Of a stretch of 64,000 bases of DNA, positions 35,266 to 44,774 are shown piece after piece. The DNA is taken from NCBI RefSeq assembly GCF_014126825.1, contig NZ_CP059900.1:310001-374000 (forward strand), written 5' to 3'. This DNA comes from Tomitella gaofuii. Lineage in GTDB: Bacteria > Actinomycetota > Actinomycetes > Mycobacteriales > Mycobacteriaceae. Position numbers and translations under genes: made by a program. The notes beneath the pieces are model-generated. The model was not told the origin of the DNA and did not search any database. It worked only from the letters and a program-made list of their open reading frames with translations. Within the stretch, counting starts at the first letter, position 1. Each line of letters begins with the position of its first letter.

Positions 35266-36909
35266 CTACCCCTCGGCCTTGAACGCGTCGGCGAGCCACC
35301 ACGACGGCTTCGAATCGGCCGTCTTGATGTCCACCATCAGCGGGGCGTCGCGCGGACCGGCCGCCCAGGCGGCCACGGCGTCCAGGTCGTCCTCCTCGCG
35401 CACGGTGACCCCGGTGAACCCGTAGCCGCGACCGACCGCCGCGAAGTCGACATCGGGGAAGGTGACGAAGCCGTCGTCGCCGTCGGAGCGGCCGAAGTGG
35501 TGCACCTCCGCGCCGTAGGCGGAGTCGTTGTAGACGAGCACCACCATCGGCAGGCCCAGGCGCACCACGGTCTCGAGCTCGGCGGCGCCCATCAGCAGGC
35601 CGCCGTCACCGCACGCGGCCACCGTGAGCCGGTCGGGGCGCGCGACGGCGTGCCCGATCGCGGAGGCCAGGCCCAGTCCGACGCACTGGAACGCCTGGCT
35701 GAAGCACAGCGACCGGGCGTCGGTGATGGTGAGGAACATGCTCGGGTAGCCGAGGAAGTTGCCGGAGTCGACGGCGACGTTCTTGTCGGCGCCGAGCATG
35801 CGGTCCAGCGCGATCGTGGCGGTGCGCGGGTCGATGCGCCCCGGATCGGCTGCCGGCCGGAACGAGATGTCCGGCCAGCGGGCGCCGCCTGCGATGCGCT
35901 TGCGGTTGGTGCCGGTGCGGCGTTTGCCGGAGAGCTCCTCCATCTCCGGGATGTGTGCGGCGATGGCGCGTGCGGTGGCGGCCGCGTCGCCGGCGATCTC
36001 CAGGTGCACGGCGCGCTGCAGGCCCAGGCGCGTGGGCGCGTCGTCCACCTGGATCAGCGTGGCCTTCTCCGGCAGCAGGTCGCCGTTGCTGGTGGTCCAC
36101 CGGCCCAGCCCGCATCCGAAGGCGACGATCACGTCGGAATCGAGCACCAGCTCGGCGGTGAGCGGGGAGGCGAGGTCGCCCATCACGTCCAGGTTGTACG
36201 GGTCGCCGTGGAACAGCCCCCGGGCGACGGCGGATGTGGCCGTGAGCCCGCCGGAGAGCCGGGCCAGCTCGCGCAGCTCGTCGCGCGCGTGCCGCGCCCC
36301 GCGCCCGCCGATGATCAGCGGCGCCCGCGCGTCCAGCAGCAGCTGTGCGGCGGCCTCGACGTCGGACGGGTCCGGCAGCAGCGCGCGCGGGGGCTGCAGC
36401 GGCGGCACCGGGCCATCCTCGGGGGACTCCATCGTCTGCACGTCCACCGGGAAGTTGAGCACCACCGGGGTGCGCTCGGCCAGGGCGGTGCGCACCGCCA
36501 TCCGGACGTCCGCGGTGGCGGTGTCACGCGCTACGCGCACCGAGGCGGCGCCGACGGCGCGGGCGAGACCGTCCTGGTCCACCCGGAAGTTCGACAGCCG
36601 GTCGCCCGTCGGCGCCTCCCCGGCCAGCACGATCATCGGCGAGCCGCTCTTGGCCGCCTCGGTCAGGCCGGTGATCACGTTGGTCAGCCCGCCGCCCTGG
36701 TGCACGGACACCACCGGCAGCGCGTCCGCCATGCGCGCGTATGCGTCGGCCATCGACACCGCGCCGCCCTCGTGGCGGGCGCCGATATACGCGGCGCCGC
36801 GGTCGATGAGCGCGCGTGTCACGTGGTAGTTGCCGCTGCCGGCGACGCCGAACACCTGTGTGGCCCCGAGCGCGTGGAGCGTCTCGGCGACCCGTTCGTA
36901 TACCTTCAT
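35266..36909 (-). CDS. thiamine pyrophosphate-dependent enzyme (acetolactate synthase-like)
   Basis: A 547-residue TPP enzyme with all three domains: the N-terminal Pyr domain with the catalytic Glu in ARHEGGAVSMADAYARM, a central domain with ADQ-like VDDAPTRLG, and the C-terminal PP domain with GDGGLLMGAAELETVV...NDSAYG (GDG..NN-type TPP site). The fold covers acetolactate synthase, benzoylformate decarboxylase, cyclohexane-1,2-dione hydrolase and others. The operon with an FMO and SDR argues for a catabolic C-C lyase rather than branched-chain amino acid synthesis (no small subunit nearby). ATG at 36909 is preferred over GTG one codon earlier. Confidence 0.85.
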   Translation of the reverse strand: MKVYERVAETLHALGATQVFGVAGSGNYHVTRALIDRGAAYIGARHEGGAVSMADAYARMADALPVVSVHQGGGLTNVITGLTEAAKSGSPMIVLAGEAPTGDRLSNFRVDQDGLARAVGAASVRVARDTATADVRMAVRTALAERTPVVLNFPVDVQTMESPEDGPVPPLQPPRALLPDPSDVEAAAQLLLDARAPLIIGGRGARHARDELRELARLSGGLTATSAVARGLFHGDPYNLDVMGDLASPLTAELVLDSDVIVAFGCGLGRWTTSNGDLLPEKATLIQVDDAPTRLGLQRAVHLEIAGDAAATARAIAAHIPEMEELSGKRRTGTNRKRIAGGARWPDISFRPAADPGRIDPRTATIALDRMLGADKNVAVDSGNFLGYPSMFLTITDARSLCFSQAFQCVGLGLASAIGHAVARPDRLTVAACGDGGLLMGAAELETVVRLGLPMVVLVYNDSAYGAEVHHFGRSDGDDGFVTFPDVDFAAVGRGYGFTGVTVREEDDLDAVAAWAAGPRDAPLMVDIKTADSKPSWWLADAFKAEG

Positions 36910-37022
36910 CACACGTACCCCATCCGCCTATCCCACAGTCTCTTCCTCGTCGATGCGCACACTTCGCGATTTCCGGTGGCGGACACTGGCGCCGCGTACC
37001 GGGTCACCCGCGCCGGCGCCTG

Positions 37023-38666
37023 TCACCCGCGCCGGCGCAGTGCCGCCGCCCTCTCCCGCCACCGTTCCGCCCGCGTGCCGCGCAGCAGGTGCTGCGCCAC
37101 GATGTGCCCGGACCCGCCGCCGAGGCCTGGGCCGGGGTGGGTGAACGCGCCGATGTGGAACAGGCCGTCGACCCCCGTGCGGTGCCCTGTCCCGGACCCG
37201 GGCCGCCACACCAGGTTCTGGTCGAGCTCGACGGCGCCGCCGTACGGATCGCCGTCCACCGCGTTCGGGTTGGCGGCGGTGAGGTCCGGCGGCGAATACA
37301 CCGCGGCCTTGAGCACCTTCGCGGCGATCCCGGGGGCGTGCTCGTCCAGCCGGCCGAGCACGCGGGCCACGTAGGCGTCGACGACCCGTGGGGTCCACCC
37401 GCCGCGCGTGTCGATGCGGCCGGCGGCGTCCCCGCGGGGCCGGAATGGCAACTCCTGCAACTGCAGCCAGAGCGTGGCGTGCCCCTGCGGCGCCCGTGCG
37501 GGGTCGAGCACGCACTGCTGGCCGACGACGACGGTCGGCACCGCGGGGAGAAGCCCGGCCTCGGCCTGCGCGCAGGCGATGCCTGTGGAGTCCGCCCCGT
37601 TGCCGACGTGCACCAGGGGCACGGCGTCCAGCCGGTGATCCGTCCACGCGGGCGGGGAGTCGAGGGCCACGTGGATCTGCATGGCGGCGCGCCCCGGCCG
37701 GGAGCGGGCCAGTGCCGCGGCGCCGGTGTCTCCGACCGCGGACGCGGGCAGCAGCTCCTGGTAGAGCGCGCGGGTCGACGTCGACGCGAGCACCGCCTGG
37801 CGGGCGCGGAGGGTGCGGCCGCCGACCACCACGCCGTCGGCACGCCCGCGGGCCACCGTGATCGCCTGCGCCCGCCGCCCCAGGATCAGATCGACGCCGC
37901 GTTCGGCCAGCAGCCGCTCGAAGGCCCGAACGAAGTGCGCGGCGCCGCCGGCGACGACGGGCAGCCCGAAGCCGTGCAGCGACGCCGCCATCACCGGCAG
38001 CATGATCCCGCCGGAAGCGTGGTCCGGGCCGAGTCCCGCGTGCAGCAGCCACGGCGTCCACAGTTGGTCGACCTCCCCGCCGGCGAAGTGCTCGCGCGTG
38101 AACGCCCGGCCGCTCTGCGCCCCGGCGCGCGCCAGCTCGCGCAGCCCGTCGCCGCGCAGCCGCCGCCAGGCCGCGCCCGCGAGGCCGGCGAGCTCCCGCA
38201 TCCCGAGCTCCGTGCCGAGTGCGCCGAACACCGTCGGGCCCCACGCGTCCATCCGTGCGAGCATGGCCCGGTAGGCGTCGCGGTCCTCCGGCCGTTCGAG
38301 CGCGTCGGCGGTGGCGTCGGGGTCGCGCCAGGCGAGGACGGTGCCCCGCTCGGAGACCGCCGCGGTGACGGCGCCGTCGGTGTTGCGGTACTCGAGCCCG
38401 TGGCGATGGAGGTCCGCGCCCAGCTCCGCGTAGCCGCCGCCGCCGACGAACAGCGGGTGCCACGACGAGAACGCGTCGTGGGTGTACCCGGGCAGGGTCA
38501 GCTCCCCGGAGGCGATGAACCCGCCGATGTCGTCGTGCTCGTCGACCAGGGCGACGCGCCGGCCCGCGCCGGCCAGCTCGGCCGCCGCGACCATGCCGTT
38601 GATCCCCGCGCCGATCACCACCGCGTCGTACTCGGCGCGCCGGTCGCCGATCGCCGTGACGGTCAC
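37023..38666 (-). CDS. FAD-dependent oxidoreductase, phytoene dehydrogenase-like
   Basis: A 547-residue flavoprotein of the phytoene-desaturase/CrtI-like group. The N-terminal dinucleotide-binding motif is VVIGAGINGMVAAAELAGAG (residues ~16-35), ending in VDEHDDIGG. The C-terminal FAD contact is in GLFHIGAFTHPGPGLGGGSGHIVA. A saturation/desaturation or amine-oxidase-like reaction is likely; the substrate is unknown. The GTG start overlaps the TGA of the FMO gene by 4 nt, so both are translated together. No carotenoid genes are near, so a carotenoid role is not supported. Confidence 0.84.
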   Translation of the reverse strand: MTVTAIGDRRAEYDAVVIGAGINGMVAAAELAGAGRRVALVDEHDDIGGFIASGELTLPGYTHDAFSSWHPLFVGGGGYAELGADLHRHGLEYRNTDGAVTAAVSERGTVLAWRDPDATADALERPEDRDAYRAMLARMDAWGPTVFGALGTELGMRELAGLAGAAWRRLRGDGLRELARAGAQSGRAFTREHFAGGEVDQLWTPWLLHAGLGPDHASGGIMLPVMAASLHGFGLPVVAGGAAHFVRAFERLLAERGVDLILGRRAQAITVARGRADGVVVGGRTLRARQAVLASTSTRALYQELLPASAVGDTGAAALARSRPGRAAMQIHVALDSPPAWTDHRLDAVPLVHVGNGADSTGIACAQAEAGLLPAVPTVVVGQQCVLDPARAPQGHATLWLQLQELPFRPRGDAAGRIDTRGGWTPRVVDAYVARVLGRLDEHAPGIAAKVLKAAVYSPPDLTAANPNAVDGDPYGGAVELDQNLVWRPGSGTGHRTGVDGLFHIGAFTHPGPGLGGGSGHIVAQHLLRGTRAERWRERAAALRRRG

Positions 38667-40147
38667 GCCGCCTCCTGGAGCGTCTTCGCGAGTCGGGGCG
38701 TGATGTGCCGGTAGTCCTGCGGATTGAACGGCAGCAGCCATTGCTTGATCTTGACGGCGCGGGAGACGTCCAGGCCCACGTCGGAGAGCACCTCGTCGAT
38801 GTTGTGCACGGAGAACGGGATGAGGTTGGTCCCGTGCGCGTGCTTGCCGCGGGTGCGTTCGCGCATCCAGGCGAGGCGCTCGCGGGTCTCGTCGAGCATC
38901 TCCTCGCGCGACGGCGTCCGGTGGTTGCCGCCCAGCAGCGAGCCGATCCAGATCGCCGACACCTCCGCCGACAGGGGCGACAGGAACGACGAGTTGTACC
39001 CGGCGAACGAGAGGTCGTCGACGTGGATGGGGTGGATCTGCCGGTACAGCAGGAAGTCGCCGTTGTCGTCGACGAGCCGTTCCATGACCGACGGCGGCAG
39101 GAACGGGATCTCCTGGGTCCAGCCGGTGGCCGCGAGCACGAGGTCCGCGCGGAGCACGTCGCCGTTGGCGAGCTCGGCGTGCGGGGCGCCGTCCTTCTCG
39201 AGGAACCGGACGATGCGGGTGTCGCGCTGGACGGTGATCCGGCCCTCGGCGACCGCCTCGAAGAACCCTTCGGAGGCCAGGGAGACCGTGGACCGTGCGA
39301 TGTCGGCGAACGTGCCCGGCGGCAGCAGCCCCAGCGGCTTGAGCCGCAACTGGCCGGTGGTGATCTTCTCCACGCCTCCGAGCATGCCATTGGCCACGGC
39401 GGATCCGCGCGCGTGCAGGAAGCGTTCGAAGCCCGTGAGCCGACGGTACGGGAAGAGGCTCTCGCCCAGCCGGGTGAGCAGCAGGTACTTGTAGTTGATG
39501 ATCCCCTTGACGTGCCGGGGCATCTTCCACAGCAGATGGCGCGCGACGACCGTCGTCGAGCGGGCGACGGCGGCGGTCTCGACGGCGATGTCGCAGGCCG
39601 ACTTGCCGTAGCCGACGATCACCGCGTGCTTGCCGCGCACCTGGTCGAGACTTTGCAGCTCGTTGGCCGGGATCACCCGGCCGCCGGCCCGCTCGAGGTC
39701 GTCGACGCCCTCGTAGTCGGGGATGAACGGCCGCGAGAAGATGCCGCTGGCCACGACGAGGTGGTCGAAATGGGTGGTGTTCTCACCGCCGTCGGCGGCG
39801 CGCGCGGTGACGTCCCATCCGCCGCCGACGGTCGGCACCGCGGCGGTGACCTCGGTGGACAGTCGCAGGCACCCGGGCAGGTCGAACTCCGCGGCGTAAC
39901 CCTCGAGGTACTGCTGAACCTGTGCGCTCGTGGGCCACTGCGGGAAGCTGCGCGGCATGGCCATGTCCGACAGCGAGTAGCTGCCCTTGTTGTTCTGCGT
40001 GCGCAGGCCGGGATAGCGCCGGGTGGCGCTCCACACTCCGCCCACGTCGGGCTCCTTCTCGTACACGGTGACCTGGTGCCCCAGCGCACGGAGGACCCGC
40101 GCCGAGGCCAGGCCCGCGAAGCCTGCGCCGATGATGCCGATGTTCAT
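38663..40147 (-). CDS. flavin-containing monooxygenase-like protein
   Basis: A 494-residue class B flavoprotein monooxygenase relative. The first Rossmann motif is IGIIGAGFAGLASARVL at the very N-terminus. The second, for NADPH, is VIVGYGKSACDIAVE (about 180-194). The ATGW motif is in LVLAATGWTQE. The Baeyer-Villiger fingerprint FxGxxxHxxxW is not seen, so an N- or S-oxygenase or another FMO role is as likely as ketone oxygenation. The start at ATG 40147 removes an upstream Pro-rich extension and has GGAAGGA before it. It lies 16 bases after the SDR stop. Confidence 0.86.
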   Translation of the reverse strand: MNIGIIGAGFAGLASARVLRALGHQVTVYEKEPDVGGVWSATRRYPGLRTQNNKGSYSLSDMAMPRSFPQWPTSAQVQQYLEGYAAEFDLPGCLRLSTEVTAAVPTVGGGWDVTARAADGGENTTHFDHLVVASGIFSRPFIPDYEGVDDLERAGGRVIPANELQSLDQVRGKHAVIVGYGKSACDIAVETAAVARSTTVVARHLLWKMPRHVKGIINYKYLLLTRLGESLFPYRRLTGFERFLHARGSAVANGMLGGVEKITTGQLRLKPLGLLPPGTFADIARSTVSLASEGFFEAVAEGRITVQRDTRIVRFLEKDGAPHAELANGDVLRADLVLAATGWTQEIPFLPPSVMERLVDDNGDFLLYRQIHPIHVDDLSFAGYNSSFLSPLSAEVSAIWIGSLLGGNHRTPSREEMLDETRERLAWMRERTRGKHAHGTNLIPFSVHNIDEVLSDVGLDVSRAVKIKQWLLPFNPQDYRHITPRLAKTLQEAA

Positions 40148-40163
40148 GGTCGGTTCCTTCCGG

Positions 40164-40952
40164 TCATTCGGAAAGCTGCGGAATGGCGGGGACGGCCTGC
40201 TCCGGGCCCATCGCCGAGTAGCCGCCGTCGGCCGCCCAGTCGGCGCCGGTGACGACGGAGGCGGCATCGGAGGCGAGGAACGCGACGACGTCGCCGATCT
40301 CCCGCCCGTCGCCGACCCGGCCGGTGAGGTGGAACGGTGCGGCCACGCGGTCGGTCTTCGCCCGGTCGCCGCCGGAGAGGTCGGCCATGATCGTCGACCA
40401 GGTCCAGCCGGGGCTCACCGAGTTGACGCGGATGCCGTCCGCGGCGAAGTCCATCGCCATCGACCGCGTCAGCTGCACGATCGCGGCCTTGCTCGCCGGG
40501 TACAGCCAGCGCCCGGTCTGGGCGGCCTTGCTGGAGATGGACGAGAAGTTGACGACGGCGCCGCGGCCGCCGGCCTTGAGGTGCGGGTACGCGGCGCGGA
40601 CGAGCTCGACCATGCTCACCACGTTCACATTCAGCGCGGCCAGCCAGTCGGCGCGCCGGCTGTCGAAACCCTCGTCGAGGTAGGTGGCTGCCAGGTTGAC
40701 GACGATGTCGATGCCGCCGTGCCTGTCGACCGTCGCCGCGACCAGCCGGGCGAGGTCGGCGTCGTCGGTGATGTCGGTGCGCACGAAGTCGACGCGCGCG
40801 CCCAGCCGTGCGGCGGCGGCGCGGCCGCCGTCCTCGTCGATGTCGGCGATGACGACGTGCGCGCCGGCCTCCGCCAGCGCCTCCACGACCCCCTGCGCCA
40901 GCAGGGTGGCGCCGCCGGAGACGATGGCGGTGCGTCCGGTGAGATCCGGCAT
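40164..40952 (-). CDS. short-chain dehydrogenase/reductase
   Basis: A 262-residue classical SDR. The cofactor motif is altered: SGGATLLAQG instead of TGxxxGxG. The following Asp in IADIDE suggests NAD(H). The catalytic set is Ser (NFSSISS), Tyr (YPASKAA) and Lys. The family C-terminus is complete (GADWAADGGY). Start at ATG 40952 with GAAGGGA upstream. First gene of the SDR-FMO-FAD-TPP-cyclase operon, probably regulated by the AraC protein 120 bases upstream on the same strand. Confidence 0.87.
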   Translation of the reverse strand: MPDLTGRTAIVSGGATLLAQGVVEALAEAGAHVVIADIDEDGGRAAAARLGARVDFVRTDITDDADLARLVAATVDRHGGIDIVVNLAATYLDEGFDSRRADWLAALNVNVVSMVELVRAAYPHLKAGGRGAVVNFSSISSKAAQTGRWLYPASKAAIVQLTRSMAMDFAADGIRVNSVSPGWTWSTIMADLSGGDRAKTDRVAAPFHLTGRVGDGREIGDVVAFLASDAASVVTGADWAADGGYSAMGPEQAVPAIPQLSE

Positions 40953-41072
40953 GTCCGCGTCCCTTCTCGAAAGGTCGGATGTTGCGTGCATCACAGAAGG
41001 TAAGCGCATGTGAGGGATGTCGCTATCCGCTTCACGTGCGGATGATCCGGATTGCGCGGGCGGGTGCCGCCG

Positions 41073-42035
41073 TCAGCCGGCGAGGGTCTGCGAGGGCAGC
41101 TCGCCGTAGGCGTCCCGGTAGTGCTGCGCGAATCGGCCCAGGTGGAACAGGCCCCACCGGGCCGCCGTGTCGGTGACGGACGTGGACGACGGTGTCCCGG
41201 CCAGCAGCTCGCGGCGCACGTTGTCCAGGCGGATGCGGCGCAGCTCCTGCATGGGAGGGGCCCCGAGCTCACGCTGGAACGCGTCCTGCAGAGCCCGCGG
41301 GGACACGCCCGCCTCGACGGCGAGTTCCTGCAGCCGCCACGGGCGGGCCGCGTCGGCGGTCATGAGCCCGAGGGCGGTGCGCACGGCCTTGCTTCCCGCC
41401 ATCCGGACGCACGCGTCGGCGTCCTCGGGCGCGCTGCTCGCCTGCGCGTCGAGCAGTCCGGCGATGAGCGCCTGGGCGAAGTGCCCGGCGGTGTGCGGCG
41501 AGGCGAGGATGCTGCCGCCGGAATCGGCCTCGTCGACGGCCAGCCGGACCATCCGCAGCCAGGACCGGACCGCGGGCGACTGCAGGTAGAGCATGGGCTG
41601 GAACACCGGCTCCGCGCCGTCGGGGCTGAGCGCCGCCACCGCATCTCTGCGCATGTACACCAGCAGCTGCTCGCAGTCGGCGGACCAGACCATGTCCACC
41701 GGCTCGCTGGGCGAGCCCACCGACGCGTGGGCGGTGTCCGAGGCGACGACGTGGCCGCCCACCCGCACGCGCGCCCTGCCCGCGAGCGGCACCTGGACGA
41801 GGTAGAAGTCGTCGAAGGTGCCGGGGTTGATGCGCACTTCCGCGCCGTAGCGCAGGTAGTTCAGCTTGACGTCGCCGCCGCACTGCACGCTGTTGTAGAG
41901 CATGTCGAGCGCCGCGTCGCGCCGGGTGGGGGTGAGGACGTGCGGGCAGAACTCGCCGGCGACGCGTTCACGTGCTTCATCGACGTCCGTCGTCGCCAGG
42001 AGCCGGTGCCGATTGAGGATCGCCGATGCCATCAT
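41073..42035 (-). CDS. AraC-family transcriptional regulator
   Basis: A 320-residue regulator with an AraC-binding-like N-terminal cupin domain (about residues 20-190, GTFDDFYLVQVPLAGRARV) and a C-terminal double helix-turn-helix: WRLQELAVEAGVSPRALQDAFQRELGAPPMQEL and DTAARWGLFHLGRFAQHYRDAYGELPSQTL. This architecture is common in regulators of aromatic or cyclic-compound catabolism. It likely activates the downstream SDR-FMO operon. Inducer unknown. Confidence 0.9.
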   Translation of the reverse strand: MMASAILNRHRLLATTDVDEARERVAGEFCPHVLTPTRRDAALDMLYNSVQCGGDVKLNYLRYGAEVRINPGTFDDFYLVQVPLAGRARVRVGGHVVASDTAHASVGSPSEPVDMVWSADCEQLLVYMRRDAVAALSPDGAEPVFQPMLYLQSPAVRSWLRMVRLAVDEADSGGSILASPHTAGHFAQALIAGLLDAQASSAPEDADACVRMAGSKAVRTALGLMTADAARPWRLQELAVEAGVSPRALQDAFQRELGAPPMQELRRIRLDNVRRELLAGTPSSTSVTDTAARWGLFHLGRFAQHYRDAYGELPSQTLAG

Positions 42036-42169
42036 CCCGTGCCGAAGTCCGCCTGCCTGCGTCCTGCATCGCCCTGGACCCGGTCCTGTCGTCGGTCCGG
42101 ATCAGGGCCGCAGATTGCCTCCGATGCTACCGCGTGCGCCCCCGGCAGCGCGGGCTTCACGCCGCCGGC

Positions 42170-44542
42170 TCACGGGCGCCACCGGCGGTGGCGGGTGCCG
42201 GCCTCGCCGTCGCGGATGAGCTCGAGGCGAGGACGGTCCCGGTCGGCGCGCCCGGCGGGGGGCTTGCGGCTGCCCGCCTTGAACGGATCAACCCACACGG
42301 CGCCCGGCCCTGCGTACTCCTGCTCGGCGGCCGCGTGCAGCGTCCAGTGCGGGTCGTACAGGTGGGGGCGGCCGATCGCGACGATGTCCGCGCGGCCGGC
42401 GAGCAACACGGAGTTGACGTCGTCCCACGAGCTGATCGCCCCGACGGCGACGATCGTCGTGCCGTGCTTGCGGCCGACGACGTTGCGGATGTGGTCGGCG
42501 AACGGGGTCTGGTAGCTGCGCCCGAAGGCGGGCTCCTCGGTGCTGACGACCTGCCCGGTGGAGACGTTGATCATCTCGACGCCGTATTGCGCGAGCGCCT
42601 CGGACACGGCCACCGCCTCGTCGACCCCGTTGCCGCCTTCGGCCCAGTCCGTGGCCGAGATGCGGGCGGACAACGGTTTGCCCGCCGGCCAGGCTGCGCG
42701 CACCGCGGCGACCACGCGCAGCGGGAAGCGCAGCCGGTTCTCCAGGGAACCGCCGTAGCCGTCGGTGCGCGCATTCGTCAGCGGCGACAGGAACGACGAG
42801 AGCAGATAGCCGTGGGCCAGGTGCAGTTCCAGCAGGTCGAACCCGGCGCGATCCGCCGCGCGGGCGGCATCGGCGAACTCGTCGACGATCCGCGCCATGT
42901 CGGCCTCGTCCATCTCCCGCGGGGTCTGGTTGACCGCAGAGTACGGCAGCGGCGACGGGGCGATGACCTCCCAGTTGCCCTCGGGCAGCGGCTGATCGAT
43001 TCCCTCCCACATGAGCTTCGTCGAGCCCTTGCGTCCGGAATGGCCGATCTGCGCGCCGATCTTCGCGGCGGACTGCGCGTGCACCAGATCGACGATCCGT
43101 TTCCACTCGCGCTCCTGCTCCGCGGTGTAGAGGCCGGTACAGCCGGGGGTGATGCGCCCCTGCGCGGAGGTGCAGATCATCTCGGTCATCACGAGCCCAG
43201 GCCCACCCATGGCCTTGCTGCCCAGGTGGGCCAGGTGGAAGTCGTTGGGCACGCCGTCGTGGGCCTTGTACATGTCCATCGACGACACCGAGACCCGGTT
43301 GCACAGCTCCAGCCCGCCCAGCCGGTAGGGCTGGAACATCGGCGGCGCCTGCCGGGGCTCGTCGCAGTGGCCGGCGCCGTGCTGATCGGCGGCGTACCAG
43401 GCGTCGAGGTCCTCGACGAACTCGGCGTCGCGCAGGCGCAGGTTGTCGTGGGTGATCCGCCGGCTGCGGGTGAGGATGTTGAAGGCGAACTGCGTCGGCT
43501 CCTGCTGGGTGTAGTCGGCGATGTTCTCGAACCACTCCAGGCTGGCCTGCGCGGCGCGCTGCGTGGACTCGACCACGGGGCGGCGCTCCTCCTCGTAGAA
43601 GAGCAGGGCGTCGTCGAGGGAGTCGTGCTCGCTCAGGCACGCGGCCAGCGCCAGCGCGTCCTCCATCGCCAGCTTGGTCCCCGAGCCGATGGAGAAGTGC
43701 GCCGTGTGCGCGGCGTCGCCGAGCAGGACGATGTTCCGGTGCCGCCAGCGGCTGTTGCGCACGGTGGTGAAGGTGGTCCACCGGGAGTTGTTCGTCAGCA
43801 CCTTGTGGCCCTCGAGTACGTCGCTGAACAGCTCCGCGACGTACTCGACGGAGGGCATGTCGCTCTCGCCGGGGCGCAGGCCGGTGGCGGCGATGTCCCC
43901 GAAGCCGGCGCGCCGCCATACCTCGTCGTGCATCTCGATGATGAAGGTGGAGCCGCCGGTGCCGTACGGGTAGCCGTGGATCTGCATGACGCCGTGCGGG
44001 GTCTCGCGGATGTAGAACTTGAACGCCTCGAAGACGCGGTCGGTGCCGAGCCACATGTACTTGCACCGGCGTGCGTCGAGCTCGGTGCCGAACTCGGCGG
44101 CGTACCTGCCGCGCACGGCGGAGTTGAGGCCGTCGGAGGCGATGACCAGGTCGTAGTCGGCGCTGAGCGCGTCGACGTCCGGGGCCTCGGTGCGGTAGCG
44201 CACGTCCACTCCCAGATCGGCGCAGCGCTGCTGGAGTATCCGGATGAGCTCCTTGCGGCTCATCGCCGCGAAGCCCTGCCCGCCCGAGGTGAAGGTGGTG
44301 TCGCGGAAGTGGATGTCGATGTCGTCCCACTGCGCGAACTGCTGCGACATCCGCCGGTAGATCTCCGGGTCCGCGTGCTCGATGCCGCCCAGCGTCTCGT
44401 CGCTGAACACCACGCCGAACCCGAAGGTGTCGTCCGGGGCGTTGCGCTCCCAGACGGTGATCTCGTGGTGCGGGTTCAACTGCCTGACCAGCGCTGCGAA
44501 GTACAGCCCGCCGGGGCCTCCGCCTGCGATCGCGATCCGCAT
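42170..44542 (-). CDS. fused FAD monooxygenase / OYE-type reductase (2-aminobenzoyl-CoA monooxygenase/reductase-like)
   Basis: A 790-residue fusion. Residues 1-~390 are an aromatic hydroxylase (IAIAGGGPGGLYFAALV, then GDAAHTAHFSIGSGTKLAMEDA). Residues ~410-770 are an old-yellow-enzyme NADH:flavin oxidoreductase (MFQPYRLGGLELCNRV, HSGRKGS, HLAHGYLLSSFLSPLTN). This architecture is that of 2-aminobenzoyl-CoA monooxygenase/reductase and salicylyl-CoA 5-hydroxylase fusions. The first dearomatises anthraniloyl-CoA by hydroxylation plus reduction. The surrounding ligase and RidA genes favour the anthranilate version. The start is ATG at 44542. Confidence 0.88.
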   Translation of the reverse strand: MRIAIAGGGPGGLYFAALVRQLNPHHEITVWERNAPDDTFGFGVVFSDETLGGIEHADPEIYRRMSQQFAQWDDIDIHFRDTTFTSGGQGFAAMSRKELIRILQQRCADLGVDVRYRTEAPDVDALSADYDLVIASDGLNSAVRGRYAAEFGTELDARRCKYMWLGTDRVFEAFKFYIRETPHGVMQIHGYPYGTGGSTFIIEMHDEVWRRAGFGDIAATGLRPGESDMPSVEYVAELFSDVLEGHKVLTNNSRWTTFTTVRNSRWRHRNIVLLGDAAHTAHFSIGSGTKLAMEDALALAACLSEHDSLDDALLFYEEERRPVVESTQRAAQASLEWFENIADYTQQEPTQFAFNILTRSRRITHDNLRLRDAEFVEDLDAWYAADQHGAGHCDEPRQAPPMFQPYRLGGLELCNRVSVSSMDMYKAHDGVPNDFHLAHLGSKAMGGPGLVMTEMICTSAQGRITPGCTGLYTAEQEREWKRIVDLVHAQSAAKIGAQIGHSGRKGSTKLMWEGIDQPLPEGNWEVIAPSPLPYSAVNQTPREMDEADMARIVDEFADAARAADRAGFDLLELHLAHGYLLSSFLSPLTNARTDGYGGSLENRLRFPLRVVAAVRAAWPAGKPLSARISATDWAEGGNGVDEAVAVSEALAQYGVEMINVSTGQVVSTEEPAFGRSYQTPFADHIRNVVGRKHGTTIVAVGAISSWDDVNSVLLAGRADIVAIGRPHLYDPHWTLHAAAEQEYAGPGAVWVDPFKAGSRKPPAGRADRDRPRLELIRDGEAGTRHRRWRP

Positions 44543-44573
44543 GGGTGCGCCTCCCTCGTCTCGAATGACCATT

Positions 44574-44603
44574 ATCATATGTCGTCTCTATTACGTACGT
44601 CAA
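44574..44603 (-). promoter_or_regulatory. monooxygenase/reductase promoter with TTGACG operator
   Basis: On the minus strand TTGACG (44603-44598) and TATGAT (44579-44574) form a -35/-10 pair with an 18-bp spacer. The -35 is embedded in TTGACGTACGTAA, matching the element in the other two catabolic promoters. Candidate PaaX-type site. Confidence 0.5.
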
Positions 44604-44711
44604 TGGAACGATGCATACCGATTGCGGGGAGGTGTAGCGGCGCTCCTTCCGGCGTGGGTATGCGTGGAGGCGGTGATATCGTCACGGTTGCCGTCGTAAT
44701 ATCCACGAACG

Positions 44712-44739
44712 TTGACGAACGACGCAGAAACGATATAGC
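44712..44739 (+). promoter_or_regulatory. acyl-CoA dehydrogenase promoter with TTGACG operator
   Basis: TTGACG (44712-44717) and TATAGC (44734-44739) are separated by 16 bp. The -35 lies in TTGACGAACGACG. The same layout (TTGACG-N16-TATAG) is found before the CoA ligase at 48956. Confidence 0.6.
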
Positions 44740-44774
44740 GTGTGGGTCATCGTCGGCACGGGAAGGACCTCGTC

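Noticed and set aside
35266-36909. TPP enzyme as the biosynthetic acetolactate synthase
   Set aside because: No regulatory small subunit or ilvC follows, and it is embedded in a catabolic operon.
38663-40147. Calling the flavin monooxygenase a Baeyer-Villiger enzyme
   Set aside because: The FxGxxxHxxxW fingerprint was looked for and not seen.
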